From contig JADHVS010000015.1 of the NCBI GenBank assembly GCA_016783865.1, positions 1 to 40,049 on the forward strand: a stretch of DNA of 40,049 nt, read 5' to 3'. The translations under genes and the position numbers were made by a program. The first letter of the stretch is position 1. Each line of letters starts with the position of its first letter. A model generated the notes under the pieces. It was not told the origin of the DNA, searched no databases, and worked only from the letters and a program-made list of their open reading frames with translations. The DNA is from Bacteroidales bacterium (GTDB taxonomy: Bacteria > Bacteroidota > Bacteroidia > Bacteroidales > SM23-62). Shown one piece after another: positions 8,732-17,338 of the stretch.

Positions 8732-10156
8732 TTAATCGTGCCTTAATGCTTTCACCGGGTCGATGCGTGCAGCCCTGATGGCGGGATATAAACCTGCAGC
8801 CAGGCTGATAAGTATGGAAAATCCAATGGCACCCAGCAGCAACCAGACCGGGAAATAAAACAAGTCGACAGGTGGCAGGTCCTGCGGCCGGAGATACGAC
8901 AACATAATAAAGTTTGCCACCCGGGTAACCAGCCATCCCAATCCGAGTCCGAAAATGCCACCGATCAATCCGATAAAACCTGCTTCAACAAAGAATATCA
9001 ACTTTATTTGTCCCTCGCTCCCCCCCACTGCTTTCATGATACCTATCTCCCGGGTGCGTTCAAGGATCGACATGATCATGGTATTGATAATTCCCAGCCC
9101 GGCAATTATTAAAGCAATGGCACCGATCGCACCCAGCATGCTGTCAATGATCAGGAATGCCTGTTTTATCTCATTTAACTGATCAGAAATTGAGAAAACT
9201 GCAACACCCAGTTTCTCAATTTCTTTCCTGACCCCGGTCATTTCTTCCATCTTGTTGACCCTGACATAAATAGATCCGTAGGTTCCCTCTTCTTTATTAC
9301 CCTTGTTTAATATATCCCAAACGCTTGAGAAACTCAGTCTGGGTATTGATCTTGCTATTTCCATTGGAATGAAAACACCGCCACCAAACCGGAACAGAGA
9401 AAATTCATCCATTCTTTTGATGATGCCACCTATGGTAAATTTCATTTCAGTCTCGCTGAAGGGTTCGAATCTGGGATTGATCAGGAAACCGAGGGGATTC
9501 TTCATTGCTTCCCGGTTTATGGTGGCCGTTATGATTGTAATTTCTTTGCCTATGATTGAATCGGCCGGAATAATGCGGCGGCCTTTCAGGGAATCTTCCT
9601 TCGTGAGGGTAATATTTACATCAGGATCCTCAACGATCAGCCCAAGGTTTCTCAGCGTTTCCCATTTTAATATAACCATCGTGGAAGAATCATCAGAATA
9701 AAATGTACCGGCCAGCAGATCATTGAAAGGAGGATATTTCCCCATAATGACTGGGAAGGGTTGGATGTTAGTAGTCGTTTCCATCTGATCAATTTGTATC
9801 CTTCCAGGGAATGTTTCTTCAGGAAAGGCAATCTGCACACCCGGGATTTCACGGATACTCTGCAGGATTGAATCGGTCAGCGGTTTGACATCACCATCAA
9901 GGAGCCCGGTTAAACCTGAGGCATCTCCGTGGCTTAATTCAGCGAGGTTGATTTTTGTCGGAGTGATGTTCATGCTGGTGAACAGGTCGCTTTTTTTAAA
10001 GGCATCTGTGAAATTCTTTTGCATGCCTGTTCCAAAGGAGACCATTGAGGTGAGAGCACCGATTCCAATCACCACGCCCAGGACGGTAAGCGTTGTCCTG
10101 AGCCGCGTTCTCCAGAGATTGGAGAATCCCATTTGTATCATATCACCCACATTCAT
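8732..10156 (-). CDS. MacB-like ABC transporter permease
   Basis: A 474-residue permease of the MacB/FtsX family. There is one N-terminal helix (about residues 15-40, LRTTLTVLGVVIGIGALTSM), a large periplasmic MacB_PCD-type domain (about 45-330), and three C-terminal helices within 345-470. The cytoplasmic coupling segment ILERTREIGIMKAVGG lies between helices. MacB-type permeases use ATP hydrolysis to drive a mechanotransmission cycle that moves peptides, lipoproteins or antibiotics from the periplasm to an outer-membrane channel. The start codon lies 18 bp after the stop of the ATPase gene, so the two form an operon. No adaptor is adjacent; an HlyD-TolC pair lies 27 kb away. Confidence 0.88.
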   Translation of the reverse strand: MNVGDMIQMGFSNLWRTRLRTTLTVLGVVIGIGALTSMVSFGTGMQKNFTDAFKKSDLFTSMNITPTKINLAELSHGDASGLTGLLDGDVKPLTDSILQSIREIPGVQIAFPEETFPGRIQIDQMETTTNIQPFPVIMGKYPPFNDLLAGTFYSDDSSTMVILKWETLRNLGLIVEDPDVNITLTKEDSLKGRRIIPADSIIGKEITIITATINREAMKNPLGFLINPRFEPFSETEMKFTIGGIIKRMDEFSLFRFGGGVFIPMEIARSIPRLSFSSVWDILNKGNKEEGTYGSIYVRVNKMEEMTGVRKEIEKLGVAVFSISDQLNEIKQAFLIIDSMLGAIGAIALIIAGLGIINTMIMSILERTREIGIMKAVGGSEGQIKLIFFVEAGFIGLIGGIFGLGLGWLVTRVANFIMLSYLRPQDLPPVDLFYFPVWLLLGAIGFSILISLAAGLYPAIRAARIDPVKALRHD

Positions 10157-10174
10157 AGCTGCATGAGCGATTTT

Positions 10175-10864
10175 TTATATTATCTGTCCATCTTTAAGTC
10201 TGATAACCTGATCAGAGACTGCCTCTGCCATTTCCACATCATGGGTAACCATAATGACCGTCAATCCTTTTTCTTTATTCAGGGATACGAGTAGCTCGAC
10301 GATCTCTTCGGATGTTTTGGTATCGAGGTTCCCGGTCGGTTCATCGGCCAGGATCGCGTCGGGTTGATTGGCCAGTGCCCTGGCGATGGCTACGCGCTGT
10401 GCTTCACCGCCTGAAAGTTCATTCGGATAATGCTTCATTCTATCGCCTAGTCCGACCTGGTCTAAAATATCCTTGCCACGGCTTGTTCTCTCTCGTTTGT
10501 TCATCCCGCTAAATACCAATGGAAGAACAACATTTTCTAAAGCGGTCCGCGAATGGATCAGATTAAACGATTGAAAGATCATGCCCACAGAATGCCGGCG
10601 ATGCCTGGCAAGGTCTTTACGGCTCATTTCGGACATGTTTTTACCGTAAAAATCGATATCGCCGGCTGTGGGTTTATCGAGTCCGCCCACCAGGTTTAAT
10701 AAGGTAGATTTTCCCGAACCGGACTTCCCCACGATAGAGTAAAATTTTCCCTGGTCCATTTCGCATGAGACCTCCTGAAGGGCTCGTACTTCAACAGGTC
10801 CTTTTTGATAGGTCCTTGTTAAACGGGTGATTTTTATCTGGATGTTTTGAGGAGATTCAGCCAT
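10175..10864 (-). CDS. MacB/LolD-type ABC transporter ATPase
   Basis: A 229-residue ATP-binding subunit. The Walker A motif GKSGSGKST is at residues 46-54, the signature LSGGEAQRVAIARAL near 144, and Walker B ILADEPTGNLD follows, with the switch histidine in VTHDVEMAEA. The MIFQSFNLIHSRTALENVVLPL stretch is typical of the LolD/MacB/FtsE branch. It energises the downstream permease as a homodimer at the cytoplasmic face. It is the first gene of the pair; the upstream fkbM gene ends in a strong hairpin, so the ABC operon probably starts its own transcript, although only 30 bp remain between hairpin and start codon. Confidence 0.92.
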   Translation of the reverse strand: MAESPQNIQIKITRLTRTYQKGPVEVRALQEVSCEMDQGKFYSIVGKSGSGKSTLLNLVGGLDKPTAGDIDFYGKNMSEMSRKDLARHRRHSVGMIFQSFNLIHSRTALENVVLPLVFSGMNKRERTSRGKDILDQVGLGDRMKHYPNELSGGEAQRVAIARALANQPDAILADEPTGNLDTKTSEEIVELLVSLNKEKGLTVIMVTHDVEMAEAVSDQVIRLKDGQII

Positions 10865-10894
10865 CCCGGATTTCGGTTTTACTGGTTAAAGGTA

Positions 10895-10945
10895 GTAAAA
10901 ACCTCCAAGCAAATTGCTCCAGGCAATTTGCTTGGAGGTTTTTAC
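10895..10945 (-). terminator. 23-bp perfect hairpin, terminator of the fkbM gene
   Basis: Perfect inverted repeat with arms 10895-10917 and 10923-10945 and a 5-base loop. On the minus strand it begins 9 bp after the fkbM stop and ends in GGTTTTTAC, so it looks like a rho-independent terminator. The arms are also A/T-flanked in the other direction, which would make it bidirectional. Confidence 0.75.
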
Positions 10946-10954
10946 TCCAAGGTT

Positions 10955-11800
10955 CTAAAATTTAAACAGGAAATTGTAGTAGTCTTTCCTTCTTTTATCA
11001 AGATCGGGGATGAGGTTGCCATTCTCGTCAACGGCATATTGCTTATAACCTAGCCTGGTCAGGAATTCGACAACATGATTCACAGAATAATCACTATGCT
11101 GGAATGCTTCATCTTTTAATTCAATAAAAATTTCCGGTTTGAATTTTTCCAGTGATTCTTTCATTCCCTGAAGGGCGAACATCTCGGATCCTTCAATATC
11201 GATTTTGATCAGGTCAATCCTGTCGATTGAATGATCTGAAATATAATCATCAAACCTGATCGCACCCACTTTTTCAATTAATCCACTTTCCGTATCGTGA
11301 TGGTAGATGCTCGACATGCCCAGGTTTTTATTACTGGCAATGTGCAATTCAAGGTTTTGGTTTTTGTTATAAACCGCTTTCCTTTCTGGCTCAATATTGG
11401 CAATGTTATTCAGGGATATGTTTTCAATTAACCTGTCATAAGCTGTACCGACCGGCTCAAAGGCGATTACCTTACCGGTTTCACCTACATGTTTTGCCGC
11501 CACAAGGGTATATGAACCCACATTGGCTCCAATGTCGATGAATACATTCCCCTCTTTTAATCGATTCTTAATGAGAGTTATACCGGCCGAGTCAAAATAG
11601 CCAAGAAAGTATATATGCTGCTGAACCCACTCGTCCAGGTCGAGTCTCATTTTCAGATCGCTGTTGTATTTTGCTATCCTGGTGATGCCATAAAACAGTT
11701 TGAATGGCTGGATTATCCGGAAAACAATGCCATAATACCTTTTACGAAGGAATTGAAGCCGGAAAAGGATTTTGAACAGGGATGCAATAATACCTCTCAT
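10955..11800 (-). CDS. FkbM-family SAM-dependent methyltransferase
   Basis: A 281-residue protein with a basic, partly hydrophobic N-terminus (residues 1-45). The SAM-binding motif VFIDIGANVGSYTLVAAKH lies near residue 100 and the acidic loop VIAFEPV about 25 residues later. LIKIDIEGSEMFALQGM near 200 is the hallmark of the FkbM family, whose members methylate hydroxyl groups on sugars or natural products. In bacterial surface-glycan clusters they modify O-antigen or capsule sugars. Here no glycosyltransferases are nearby, so the substrate is open. The gene is separated from its neighbours by a terminator and looks monocistronic. Confidence 0.85.
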   Translation of the reverse strand: MRGIIASLFKILFRLQFLRKRYYGIVFRIIQPFKLFYGITRIAKYNSDLKMRLDLDEWVQQHIYFLGYFDSAGITLIKNRLKEGNVFIDIGANVGSYTLVAAKHVGETGKVIAFEPVGTAYDRLIENISLNNIANIEPERKAVYNKNQNLELHIASNKNLGMSSIYHHDTESGLIEKVGAIRFDDYISDHSIDRIDLIKIDIEGSEMFALQGMKESLEKFKPEIFIELKDEAFQHSDYSVNHVVEFLTRLGYKQYAVDENGNLIPDLDKRRKDYYNFLFKF

Positions 11801-11848
11801 AAGTGTGTTTAGATGGAGTTAAAGATACGACCTTTGAAAGTAACCCGG

Positions 11849-12799
11849 TTATTCGTACAGGTTAAGATCGTATTCCTTCCCGGAAGAGGTGATAAAATTT
11901 CCGGTTGCGGCGGGGATCAGGACTTTCCCGTTACAAAGATCATGGAAGGTAAAAAAGATAGTGCCTAATACCAGGTCATTTAATCCCCCGTTCCTGGATG
12001 TGGAAATGTCAATCTCCCTTAATATGGCAAATCCGCTTCCCGGGTTTAAAAAACAATCCGAAGATAGTTTAGCCTCAATGACAGCCATTTGCATTACGGA
12101 TGCATCCGTTGATGTTCCTCTGTAACCTGTGAATACATGCTGTTCCCCGCCGGTAATCACATAATCATCATCCATGAATTGGTTAAAAGTGCCCTTGTGA
12201 TAAACATCTATTATCCAGGCGTTTTGCAGAATAGCTACTTCCTCTGTTTCCGGACGCTCAACATCGAGTCGTGATATCTCAATTTCCATTTCCAGCGGTC
12301 CCATTTCAATATTTATGGATGGCTCACCTTCAATATTGATATCCTGGTTAGCGTAAACCAGCATGATTCGATCCTCTTCTATTATTACCGGGATAGTTTC
12401 TACATTGAGCAGCTGAAACTGATTGTTCCGAAGCGCTTGTCCCGGGAAAATGATACTCATGATCATCATCTCTTCATCCAAAGCAATTGTGGCAACGATA
12501 ATCTCCTCATTCATGTTATTCCAGTAGGGAACCACCATTTCAGCACCGGAATTGAGGTAGATCAAGGATTTATTGCCATCCCTGTAAACAGTTGCATGGG
12601 GAATGTCCAGTTCCATCATACTGGCCAAGGCGATGGAGGCACAATATCCAATGGAGACAGATGTTTTAATTGTATTGGCAACCGGATAAACGGGAGGTTC
12701 ACGGAGAAACGATTTCACGGAGTCTAAAGTTCTTTCTCCATAATCGCAGGAGCAAATAGAAAAAATTAGTAGTGATATGATCAACCACCGGAATTTCAT
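11849..12799 (-). CDS. Uncharacterised lipoprotein
   Basis: The ATG at 12797-12799 gives 316 residues beginning MKFRWLIISLLIFSICSC, a lipoprotein-like signal with a slightly unusual lipobox (Cys also at -2). The frame is open 12 codons upstream, but that extension lacks signal character. The mature part is acidic and rich in beta-strand patterns; I see no known domain. Near residue 45 there is GYCASIALASMMEL, which would fit a buried helix. It is flanked by an fkbM gene downstream and a truncated ATPase upstream. It is probably anchored to the outer or inner membrane facing the periplasm. Function is unknown. Confidence 0.65.
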   Translation of the reverse strand: MKFRWLIISLLIFSICSCDYGERTLDSVKSFLREPPVYPVANTIKTSVSIGYCASIALASMMELDIPHATVYRDGNKSLIYLNSGAEMVVPYWNNMNEEIIVATIALDEEMMIMSIIFPGQALRNNQFQLLNVETIPVIIEEDRIMLVYANQDINIEGEPSINIEMGPLEMEIEISRLDVERPETEEVAILQNAWIIDVYHKGTFNQFMDDDYVITGGEQHVFTGYRGTSTDASVMQMAVIEAKLSSDCFLNPGSGFAILREIDISTSRNGGLNDLVLGTIFFTFHDLCNGKVLIPAATGNFITSSGKEYDLNLYE

Positions 12800-12943
12800 A
12801 CAGATAAAATTACTGAAAAAAAACAGATGGTTCAAGTTTCGGTCTCGTTTAATATACCTGCCTCAAATATTGCTCTGTTTAAACAATAGACAGATACTTT
12901 TTGTATTCCAGGTAACCAAGAGATGCGAGGTTTTATGATTCTC

Positions 12944-14104
12944 TTATGAAAACAGCCTGCATGAAGGAATTGACCAGATCTCTTCAGAAATTTCCTTAAG
13001 CTCGTTCCCCCGGTATATAACAATACCAAATAACCAATCTTCGCCGGCAGCTTCTTTAAGTCTATGCAATGATGTATAGTCACTTTTATTTATGGTTTTC
13101 CTGTTTTTCACTTCAATCCCGATAAGCCTGCCATTGATTTCAATACAAAAATCGACCTCCATACCCGAACGGGTCCTGTAGAAACTCAGGGTTGCTTTTG
13201 ATTTACTGGTCCTGAAAAATTTAACCAATTCTGCTGCAACATAGTTTTCAAAAATTTGTCCATTCATCAGGTCAAATCCATATCCTGCCAGTTGGCGAAG
13301 CAATCCATTATCCAGCCAATAAATTTTTGGCGTCTTAACAAGTCTGCTTGTAAGGTTCTTGTGATATGGCTGCAGCAAAACCGCCTGATAGGATAATCGG
13401 AGATACTCCAGATAGCGACGTGCTGTTTCGGTTCCAATGCCTGCATCCCTTGCTAGTTCTGAATATGACAGAAGGTTTGCCGATCTCAGGGCGGCAAGCT
13501 GCTGAAAAGTCCTGAAAGGCATCTGGTCATTTAATCTGGCCAGATCACTCAAGTCTCTTTCAAGGTAGGCAGATGAATAATCCTTCAACCAGGTTCCTTT
13601 CTTATCCTGTTCAGCTATATGGAGCAATGCTGGCATACCACCGTATCTGAGTAGATATTCTTCAGCTGATATTGCTTTGTCCCACTTTTCACCCAATATA
13701 ACGGCAGGTAATTTCTCCAGAATATCCGTTGGGGATGATGAGTTGATAAGCTTGCCAATTAATGGTACTGGTATTTTGGTTTCCTGAGCGTGAATAAGTT
13801 CACTCAGCATCAATGGAAATAGTTCCAGTATAAGTATCATGCCTGCAAGGGTTTCTTTGGTTGTTTTCAGCAATAATACCTGGGCTGATCCCGAGAGAGC
13901 AGTAAACTTCAGATCCCCTTCATCAAAGGCAAATTTTATCTTATTAATTAACTCTGGTTGTTTCTGGATTTCATCAATCACAGCGTCTCCTACCTCCCTT
14001 ACCCATGAGAAGGAGCTGATATGGCTGAGCTGCTCCCTGTATTCCACGGCATCGAGATTAAAACCGACAAGGGTGAAATATATACAGCTAAGGTGATGAA
14101 AAGT
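12944..14104 (-). pseudogene. DUF4143 AAA-type ATPase, N-terminus missing
   Basis: The frame is open from 14104 and has its first possible start, a GTG, at 14047. It covers the middle and end of the ATP-binding DUF4143 family: LVGFNLDAVEYRE, the Walker B region DAVIDEIQKQPEL, the sensor-like FTALSGSAQVLL, then the DUF4143 portion with YGGMPALLHIAEQ, a small winged-helix region (SYSELARDAGIGTETARRYLEYLR) and the nuclease-like end FYRTRSGMEVDFCIEI with GIEVKNRK. The family normally opens with a P-loop, RQVGKTTL, about 50 residues before the Walker B; none exists here. The lost start lies exactly where the truncated T9SS tail begins (14112), so one deletion or rearrangement probably removed both 5' ends. 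It is unlikely to bind ATP. Confidence 0.78.
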
Positions 14105-14111
14105 TTAGTAA

Positions 14112-14714
14112 AACAAGGATGCTGACAGGACCACCACAATTACCGTGACTGCGGATGATGGAATCACAACTAAGACCTACGCGGTTTTGTTCCGGTATGT
14201 CTTATCCATAGCCACCCTGGATACGCTATATATCAGTGAAGGGACGTTGGAACCCGGTTTTGATCCGGAAGTTATTTCTTATACTGCCTGGCTTCCTGAA
14301 GGATCAACAACAATACCTGATGTTTTTTATGAAACGACTGATCCTTTTGCGACTGTGGAGATTATTCAGGCAGATTATATTGGGAATACTTACTCAATTC
14401 GTGTTACAGCTGGAGATGGTGTGCATAAGATGATTTATCGCATTAAATTCCTGGTTACGGGAGTATATGACTTCATTCAGGATACTCCGAACATCTATCC
14501 AAATCCAGTCCGGGACTATATAAACATTGACATGAAAAATAACAAAATTATAAAAAGGATAGAAATCCTTAGCATTGATGGAAAGGTGGTGAGGATCATA
14601 GACCATATCCATTCGGAATCACTTACCATAAACCGAGAAAACCTGCCCTCAGGGATGTATTTCCTCAGGATCCATTCGGATGAAACCTTCGTGAAGAAGG
14701 TATTGATCAGGTGA
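14112..14714 (+). pseudogene. 3' remnant of a T9SS-secreted protein
   Basis: The frame opens after a stop at 14109-14111 with no convincing start; the first GTG (14145) falls inside a domain. The readable part has the end of one cadherin-like beta-sandwich repeat (TITVTADDGITTKTYAV), one full repeat (about residues 35-115, with LDTLYISEGTLEPGFDP), and a type IX secretion sorting tail starting at IYPNPVRDYINI and ending SGMYFLRI...FVKKVLIR. Full-length proteins of this sort are large secreted or surface proteins exported by the Por system. Here only the C-terminal 200 residues survive, divergently placed against an equally truncated ATPase gene. A terminator hairpin follows, as expected for a former gene end. 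Confidence 0.75.
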
Positions 14715-14733
14715 TGGATAGAAGTGTAGTCAA

Positions 14734-14766
14734 AGCCCCACAGACCTGAAATCTTTGGGGCCTTTT
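14734..14766 (+). terminator. Rho-independent terminator after the T9SS remnant
   Basis: GCCCCA at 14735 pairs with TGGGGC ending at 14761, with an inner AGA/TCT pairing and a short loop, followed by CTTTTT. It lies 20 bp after the stop codon of the T9SS tail on the same strand. Confidence 0.65.
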
Positions 14767-14836
14767 TGCTTGGCAGCTATCGTTTAATAAGGTTCAGGAT
14801 TCACCAAGGAAAATACTATTTCTTTTCAAAAAAATT

Positions 14837-16205
14837 TTACAGCACAAAATTTCGAAGGAAATAATCAATATACTCATGATTTTTTGTTCCTAAATAATAG
14901 GGCAGGTTCATTAACAAAAACGGTTTACCAGCTGTAGTCCTGCTCTTTTCAACATTATATTCACCTGCATATATCCTGATGGCATAATTGTGGGGGCATA
15001 CATCGATGAATTGATGCAAGGAGCGTAACGTTCCGGTTCTTCCTGATTTAATTTCAACAGGTATTGCCAGATCATTGTGTGGTATTAAAATATCAACTTC
15101 TGCACTTGATTGTTTTTTCTCACGAACCCAGAAAGGTAATTTATTCTGTATTATTGAATTAAGCGACATCAATTCCTGGTAGACAATATGCGGTATAATT
15201 GATCCTTTAAACGTACTGCTTAAATCCAGCATTCCCAGCATCTGTGCCTGAATAATCAAGGCATGATTAACAATTCCTGTATCTAAAAACTGCAGCCTGG
15301 GGGATTTTTTTAAATCCTGTTTTAAGGGCGGCTCCAGATCGGTAGTGGGATAAATAAGCTGGATTATCCTTGCACCATCAAGGTTTCGCATGGCTTCGCC
15401 TACTTCCCTGGACCTGTAATTCGAGTTTCCGAATTTTTGAAATTTAATGCGCTGGTCAAGATATAGATGGGCTGTTGAAATGATATGTTTTATTATTCTG
15501 CCGCCTGTTTCGTTTGATGCATATTTAGCTACGTCTTTCTGGTAGGTACCCCAGATACTTTCATATACCGCCGGAAGTTCAGTTATACTCTCATTTAATA
15601 AATATACTTTAACAACCTCAGGCATACCACCGATAATTGCATAGCGGTTGAACAAATCAAGTAATGTATTGTGGGCATAACTTTTAACGGGAATTTCGTT
15701 GATCTGATCAATGGCTGTCTGATGATTTATGGCCCCAAGAGGTATTCAAAGAAATTGAGCGGGTAAAGATTCAAATATTCAACTCTTCCAACGGGGAAAC
15801 TTGTAACTTTGCGCATGGCGAATTCAAGCAGAGATCCTGCCGCTATTACATGTAGTTCCGGAAATTCCTCATAAAAGTAACGCAGTAATTGAATGGCTTT
15901 TGGCGATTCCTGAATCTCATCCAGAAAAAGCAGGGTATTGCTGAGTTCCCTGATTGAGATGTTATGTTTTACCAGGATCGCTTCAAGGATGGTTCTGACA
16001 TCATCAAATTCTTCAAACCAACGGATATTTGATTTTTTTCGAGATTTAAAAGTATAGCATGTTTATATGTCCGGGCAAATTGCTGAACAAGTGTAGTTTT
16101 GCCTACCTGGCGAGCACCTCTTAATATGAGTGGTTTCCGCTGTTCCTTTTGCTTCCAGTTGTGTAAGTGTGATGAAATCTGTCGACCGAAGTTTCCCTGC
16201 ATCAA
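14837..16205 (-). pseudogene. DUF4143 AAA-type ATPase, broken by two frameshifts
   Basis: Read from 16205, the protein has a good N-terminus and the P-loop GARQVGKTTL near residue 35, then loses frame in LNLEK. The conserved continuation (IRWFEEFDDVRTILEAIL, the Walker B LLFLDEIQESPKAIQLL, IAAGSLLEFAM, FFEYLLG) is in the next frame, and after a second shift the C-terminal half (FNRYAIIGGMPEVVKVYL through the nuclease-like SSAEVDILIP and IPVEIKSG) runs to a stop at 14837. Each break is repaired by one extra base in a homopolymer: the T7 run at 16033-16039 and the C4 run at 15733-15736. It is therefore either a young pseudogene or an intact gene with two sequencing errors. The family function is unknown; members are frequent, multicopy and mobile-like in Bacteroidota. 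Confidence 0.85.
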
Positions 16206-16302
16206 ATTTGTAATAAAGTAAAGGTGATAAAAGTATAAATATGTAACATAGTAAAGGTAAAAATAATAAAAATATGTAATATAGTAAGGGTAAAAGTTAA
16301 TT
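16204..16302. repeat. 33-bp tandem repeat, three copies
   Basis: Copies start at 16204, 16237 and 16270, exactly 33 bp apart. Each opens AAATnTGTAAyAnAGTAArG and continues A-rich; copies 2 and 3 are the closest. The first copy overlaps the start codon of the DUF4143 gene, so the repeats form its whole proximal promoter and leader. Confidence 0.75.
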
Positions 16303-16540
16303 TTGGGAATTATGTCATCACGAATATACCCATATAAATTTTACATTTTTTTTTCTATTTAAGGCAAAGTCATTTGATTTAATGTCAAAATATGCTAAAA
16401 GACGATTGAAAAAATGTATAATCACATTTCTGCCTTAACACTGGGTGGAGTTAATATGGTTGAAATTAAGGCCGGGGTGAGCCTCCTCCTCTGAGCAATC
16501 AGTAGAATAACTGAATTAGTAAGGTGGTTCCAGATTCAAT
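16303..16540. other. Gene-free AT-rich spacer
   Basis: I see no credible reading frame or RNA gene here. A weak inverted pair, TTAAGGCA near 16358 and TGCCTTAA near 16431, is too far apart to be an obvious hairpin. The stretch includes a run of nine T near 16346. It may carry the upstream promoter of the DUF4143 gene and the trailer of the membrane protein gene that ends at 16541. Confidence 0.5.
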
Positions 16541-16801
16541 TTAAATCCCAAAGATCAAAAACAGGATAAATACCACCAGAGCAGTGTTCATTGAAATGAG
16601 ATAGATATAAAAAAGACTTCCGGTTGATCCAGATTCTTCTCTCGTGGTTTTTTTGTATAGCGAGAGGTTTCGAAATAACAATACACCGATAAATGGGAAG
16701 GGCGTTTTTATATTTCGTTTGTCCAGGTAGCTGGTAACAAGTATGGCTGAAATAATACCTGTTATTCCAAATCCAATAGCGATTCCAATCAGGTAGTACA
16801 T
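16541..16801 (-). CDS. Small two-helix membrane protein
   Basis: From the ATG at 16801 this gives 86 residues. One hydrophobic helix is at about 3-22 (LIGIAIGFGITGIISAILV) and another at the C-terminus (MNTALVVFILFLIF), separated by a basic stretch. A TTG at 16835-16837 would extend it by 12 residues and overlap the upstream stop, which could mean coupling to the preceding gene; ATG is preferred because the extension adds nothing membrane-like. I do not recognise a family. It probably forms an operon with the membrane protein gene upstream. Confidence 0.5.
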   Translation of the reverse strand: MYYLIGIAIGFGITGIISAILVTSYLDKRNIKTPFPFIGVLLFRNLSLYKKTTREESGSTGSLFYIYLISMNTALVVFILFLIFGI

Positions 16802-16833
16802 ATCGAATATTTTAATCGAAATTACGTCAATTT

Positions 16834-17292
16834 TCAAATTAATCCAATCCCAAGCTGATTGCTGATCTTCTGTTGCTCTGTTTTTGCTGCATCCAGCGTG
16901 CCGGTTTTCCTGACAGGTATAAGTGGCTTATCTGCTGAATCATAAAGGATCAAGCGGAAATCATGGTCGGGGATATCCAGTGTCCGGTTGCTCCGGCTGT
17001 AGGTCCGCCATACTTTCCTGGATTCCTTTATACCGATTTTCATTACCGGCTCTATTTCCATCCATTTCCCCGTAGGAATTATACCAAACAGGTTGGTTGA
17101 AAATTTAATTTTCTTTTTGTCATAATCAATAATGGTTCCGGAAGATGTAAATGCGAACAAAGCACCTGAAACCATTATAATAAGGCCAGAAAGTGAGTAT
17201 AATGTGATGACAATACCGGCTGCCAGTAAAAACAGTCCTGCAAACCTGCCAACAGGTCCGAATAAATTATCAAGCTTGTTATATTCTCTCAT
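16834..17292 (-). CDS. Membrane protein with PH-like soluble domain
   Basis: A 152-residue protein with two adjacent hydrophobic segments at about 12-31 and 33-48, followed by a soluble domain. The run SSGTIIDYDKKKIKFSTNLFGIIPTGKW resembles the start of small bacterial PH-like domains, where a short beta hairpin follows the membrane anchor, but this is only a structural impression. The C-terminus is polar (LDAAKTEQQKISNQLG). The next gene starts within or just after the stop. Function is unknown. Confidence 0.55.
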   Translation of the reverse strand: MREYNKLDNLFGPVGRFAGLFLLAAGIVITLYSLSGLIIMVSGALFAFTSSGTIIDYDKKKIKFSTNLFGIIPTGKWMEIEPVMKIGIKESRKVWRTYSRSNRTLDIPDHDFRLILYDSADKPLIPVRKTGTLDAAKTEQQKISNQLGIGLI

Positions 17293-17330
17293 ACTTGCAG
17301 ATTTGCAGACTGGCGACTGGCGACTCGTAG
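17293..17330. repeat. 7/8-bp period degenerate repeat
   Basis: Units ACTTGCAG, ATTTGCAG, ACTGGCG, ACTGGCG again and ACTCGTAG follow each other, mixing 8- and 7-bp spacing. They occupy the entire spacer between the C69 peptidase stop and the downstream membrane protein start. Confidence 0.6.
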
Positions 17331-17338
17331 ACTCTTCC

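Noticed and set aside
12832..13083. 83-residue minus-strand frame
   Set aside because: It overlaps the DUF4143 coding sequence in another frame and has no motif.
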